A DNA stretch of 5,721 nucleotides from Anaerolineales bacterium (lineage in GTDB: Bacteria; Chloroflexota; Anaerolineae; 4572-78; NAK82), in contig JAHELX010000417.1 of assembly GCA_024643945.1 (NCBI GenBank), positions 1 to 5,721 of the forward strand. The letters run 5' to 3'. Position numbers and translations under genes: made by a program. The first letter of the stretch is position 1; each line of letters begins with the position of its first letter. Positions 4,634-5,721 of the stretch are shown here, piece by piece. The notes under the pieces were generated by a model. The model worked only from the letters and a program-made list of their open reading frames with translations. It had not been told where the DNA came from and made no database searches.

Positions 4634-5302
4634 TCACCGAGGTTGCCCTGCGTCAATCAATTCAGCTAATTGCTGGGCAGAGAGTACCCCCTCGTATCGC
4701 TTGCCATTGATGAAAAACGTCGGCGTGGCCTGCACACCGCGCTGTTCACCTTCGGCCTTTTGCTGATTCACCTCGGCCGCATACTTGCCGCTGTCCAGAC
4801 AGGCGTTGAAGGTGCTGGAATTGAGGCCGAGCTGGACGGCGAATTTCTTCAAATTGTCAGGCGAGAGTGCGCCGCTGTTTTCGCCATCCTGATGGGCGAA
4901 CAGGTAATTGGCATATGCCCAGAATTTGTCTTGATCCCCGGCGCATTCCGCCGCCTGGGCGGCCCATTCCGAGTCAGGGCCGATGATGGGAAAGTTGCGA
5001 TAGATGACCCTGGCCTTGCCGGTGTCAATATATTCGGGTGCGAGCTGCTGCAACACGGCATCAGCGCTAGCGCAGTAAGGTCACTGAAAATCAGAATAAA
5101 TCTCAATGGTGACCGGGGCATTCGCCTGCCCACACGCCGGACTGCCACACTGGCTCAGAGCTGAGGACAAGGCAGCCGAGGGTGCTGGCGTTGCTCTCAG
5201 GCTGAGCGCGACCAAAATGCCTGCCACACAGATCGCAGCAATTGCGATCCCGATAACCCATCTTGTATTGACGCCCCGTGATCTTGTGCGTCTCTTTGGC
5301 AT
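4634..5302 (-). CDS. DsbA-like thioredoxin-fold protein, candidate selenoprotein (in-frame TGA at 5081-5083)
   Basis: A membrane-anchored, extracytoplasmic thiol-disulfide oxidoreductase of the DsbA/thioredoxin_4 type. Basic residues 3-14 precede one hydrophobic anchor (15-36). The first strand VTIEIYSDFQ (64-73) normally leads into C-P-Y-C. Here codon 74 is TGA, followed by P-Y-C (75-77), so the expected product is U-P-Y-C with 222 residues. After the TGA the frame stays open for 148 family-like codons: YRNFPIIG (101-108), AAQAAECAGDQDKFW (114-128), FNACLDSGKY (165-174) and the cis-Pro motif TPTFFING (193-200). Cys120 and Cys168 probably form a structural disulfide, and an extra CGSPAC (52-57) precedes the domain. 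TGA is a normal stop for doxX, the lipoprotein and this gene itself, so it is not reassigned genome-wide. AAGGAGG 7 nt before the ATG fixes the start. Alternatives are a fresh Cys-to-stop mutation or a sequencing error. Upstream SCO suggests a role in oxidase assembly. Confidence 0.8.
5044..5065 (-). promoter_or_regulatory. SECIS-like hairpin after the in-frame TGA
   Basis: Sixteen to thirty-seven nt past the TGA, GCTG pairs with CAGC and, beyond one A-G mismatch, TGC pairs with GCA around the loop CGTGTT. The loop starts 23 nt after the TGA and has G as its second base, within the usual limits for bacterial SECIS elements read by SelB. The upper stem is short. A self-complementary GCGCTAGCGC just before it could compete for pairing. 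Confidence 0.45.
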
Positions 5303-5309
5303 ATCCTAT

Positions 5310-5316
5310 CCTCCTT
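5310..5316 (-). promoter_or_regulatory. Ribosome binding site of the DsbA-like gene
   Basis: AAGGAGG lies 7 nt before the ATG at 5302, the best Shine-Dalgarno in the window. It supports active translation of a gene that would otherwise look broken at codon 74. Confidence 0.8.
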
Positions 5317-5369
5317 CGGCAGCCAACACGGGTGCCACGTTATCGGGTATAACGCAAAAGTGTCAGGCC

Positions 5370-5402
5370 AAACTTCCGAAGTTTCCAAAACTTCGGAAGT
5401 TT
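5370..5402 (-). terminator. 15-bp-stem hairpin between SCO and DsbA genes
   Basis: AAACTTCCGAAGTTT (5370-5384) and AAACTTCGGAAGTTT (5388-5402) form a perfect 15-bp stem with a 3-nt loop, 63 bp past the SCO stop. Each arm is itself nearly palindromic, so two small hairpins are an alternative. Only three Ts end the stem on either strand, so it may be a terminator or a dispersed palindromic repeat that partly separates the two genes. Confidence 0.5.
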
Positions 5403-5464
5403 ACGCCTTCACCGACAGTTCTGCGCTATACCTCACGTCATCCTCAAATTCGGTGGTTCCGACT

Positions 5465-5721
5465 TTAATCTTTTTCCGCGATCAGGATGCGTAGATCAAA
5501 GGCCAGGTCTGCCGGCTCGAAATCGCTATCGAAATTGACCCGCTCGTGGCCTGTCTTGTCAATTACCACCACGCGTGTTCCATGTAATACCGATGCGCCG
5601 GTCGATGGTTTTGCCTCCGGTTGTACAGATATGTAATACGCGGCCCAGACAGGGGCGAGCTGATCGCGCGTGCCGCTTAGATACCGCAACTGCCCATCAA
5701 TCCGGTGCTCATGGATGAAGG
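5465..5721 (-). CDS. SCO1/SenC family copper chaperone, C-terminal part (5' end outside window)
   Basis: SCO proteins have a thioredoxin fold, sit on the outer face of the membrane, bind copper and deliver it to, or reduce, the CuA site of cytochrome c oxidase. The visible 84 residues begin FIHEHRIDGQLRYLSGTRDQ, followed by LAPVWAAYYI, equivalent to the family's GS/GT-R-x-x-L-xx-VW-x-x-Y segment. Then comes SVLHGTRVVVIDKTGHER, in which the His is at the position of the conserved copper-binding His. The end, DLAFDLRILIAEKD, matches the terminal helix. The Cys-xxx-Cys copper motif would be upstream, outside the window. The frame remains open to the window edge, so the TTG at 5689 is an internal Leu, not the start. 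The DsbA-like gene follows on the same strand after a 162-bp gap holding a hairpin. Confidence 0.85.
   Translation of the reverse strand, partial: FIHEHRIDGQLRYLSGTRDQLAPVWAAYYISVQPEAKPSTGASVLHGTRVVVIDKTGHERVNFDSDFEPADLAFDLRILIAEKD

Noticed and set aside
4634..5056. Separate GTG-started 140-residue thioredoxin-like gene
   Set aside because: It would lack the first strand and the whole CxxC motif and has no ribosome binding site; it is the downstream part of the gene interrupted by the in-frame TGA.
5081..5083. TGA read as Trp through a genome-wide code change
   Set aside because: TGA ends doxX, the lipoprotein and the DsbA-like gene itself, and Trp in these proteins is encoded by TGG.
4670..5164. 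164-codon plus-strand ORF
   Set aside because: It is antisense to the DsbA-like gene, which has clear family motifs; there is no ribosome binding site or recognisable product.
5689..5689. TTG at 5689 as the start of a short SCO-like gene
   Set aside because: SCO similarity continues in frame upstream to the window edge, so the TTG is an internal Leu codon.

Overview
This is a bacterial window with moderately high GC. Every well-supported gene lies on the minus strand, so transcription runs from high to low coordinates. The organism is probably a member of Chloroflexota or a similar deep-branching lineage. That is an inference from the large Asp-box/PPC-repeat lipoprotein, the particular DsbA and SCO variants, and the many palindromic repeats between genes. 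No rRNA, tRNA or CRISPR array was seen.

In transcription order the genes are: (1) the C-terminal part of a SCO1/SenC copper chaperone (5465-5721, cut by the window edge); (2) a membrane-anchored DsbA-like thioredoxin-fold protein (4634-5302), whose first active-site Cys codon is replaced by an in-frame TGA (U-P-Y-C), making it a strong selenoprotein candidate; (3) the remnant of a VOC/glyoxalase-like gene (4212-4452), cut at its 5' end by a promoter and split by a 73-bp miniature element; (4) a 750-residue lipoprotein (1963-4215) with a seven-Asp-box beta-propeller, two PPC-like repeats and a chagasin/I42-like C-terminal domain; (5) a DoxX-family membrane protein (994-1524); (6) the N-terminal 137 residues of a CheB-type methylesterase without a receiver domain (1-411, cut by the window edge).

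Two promoter regions, upstream of doxX (1592-1657) and upstream of the VOC-remnant/lipoprotein pair (4457-4534), share one design. Each has CTTAAG-type hexamers repeated exactly every 11 bp, followed by an AGGACA/TATCCT-like promoter. This is the layout expected for direct-repeat binding by an OmpR/PhoB-family response regulator, so the lipoprotein and DoxX are probably co-regulated. SCO and the DsbA-like protein probably act together outside the cytoplasm in thiol redox and cytochrome oxidase copper-site assembly (inferred from context).

The spaces between genes are rich in repeats: a 20-bp palindrome present twice, a compound 55-bp palindrome, a 108-bp-period direct duplication carrying a long hairpin, G/C-rich double hairpins, and a 15-bp-stem hairpin between SCO and DsbA. 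The findings most worth testing are the Sec-type DsbA with its SECIS-like hairpin, the duplicated 11-bp-periodic regulatory array, and the miniature element whose removal restores the VOC reading frame.
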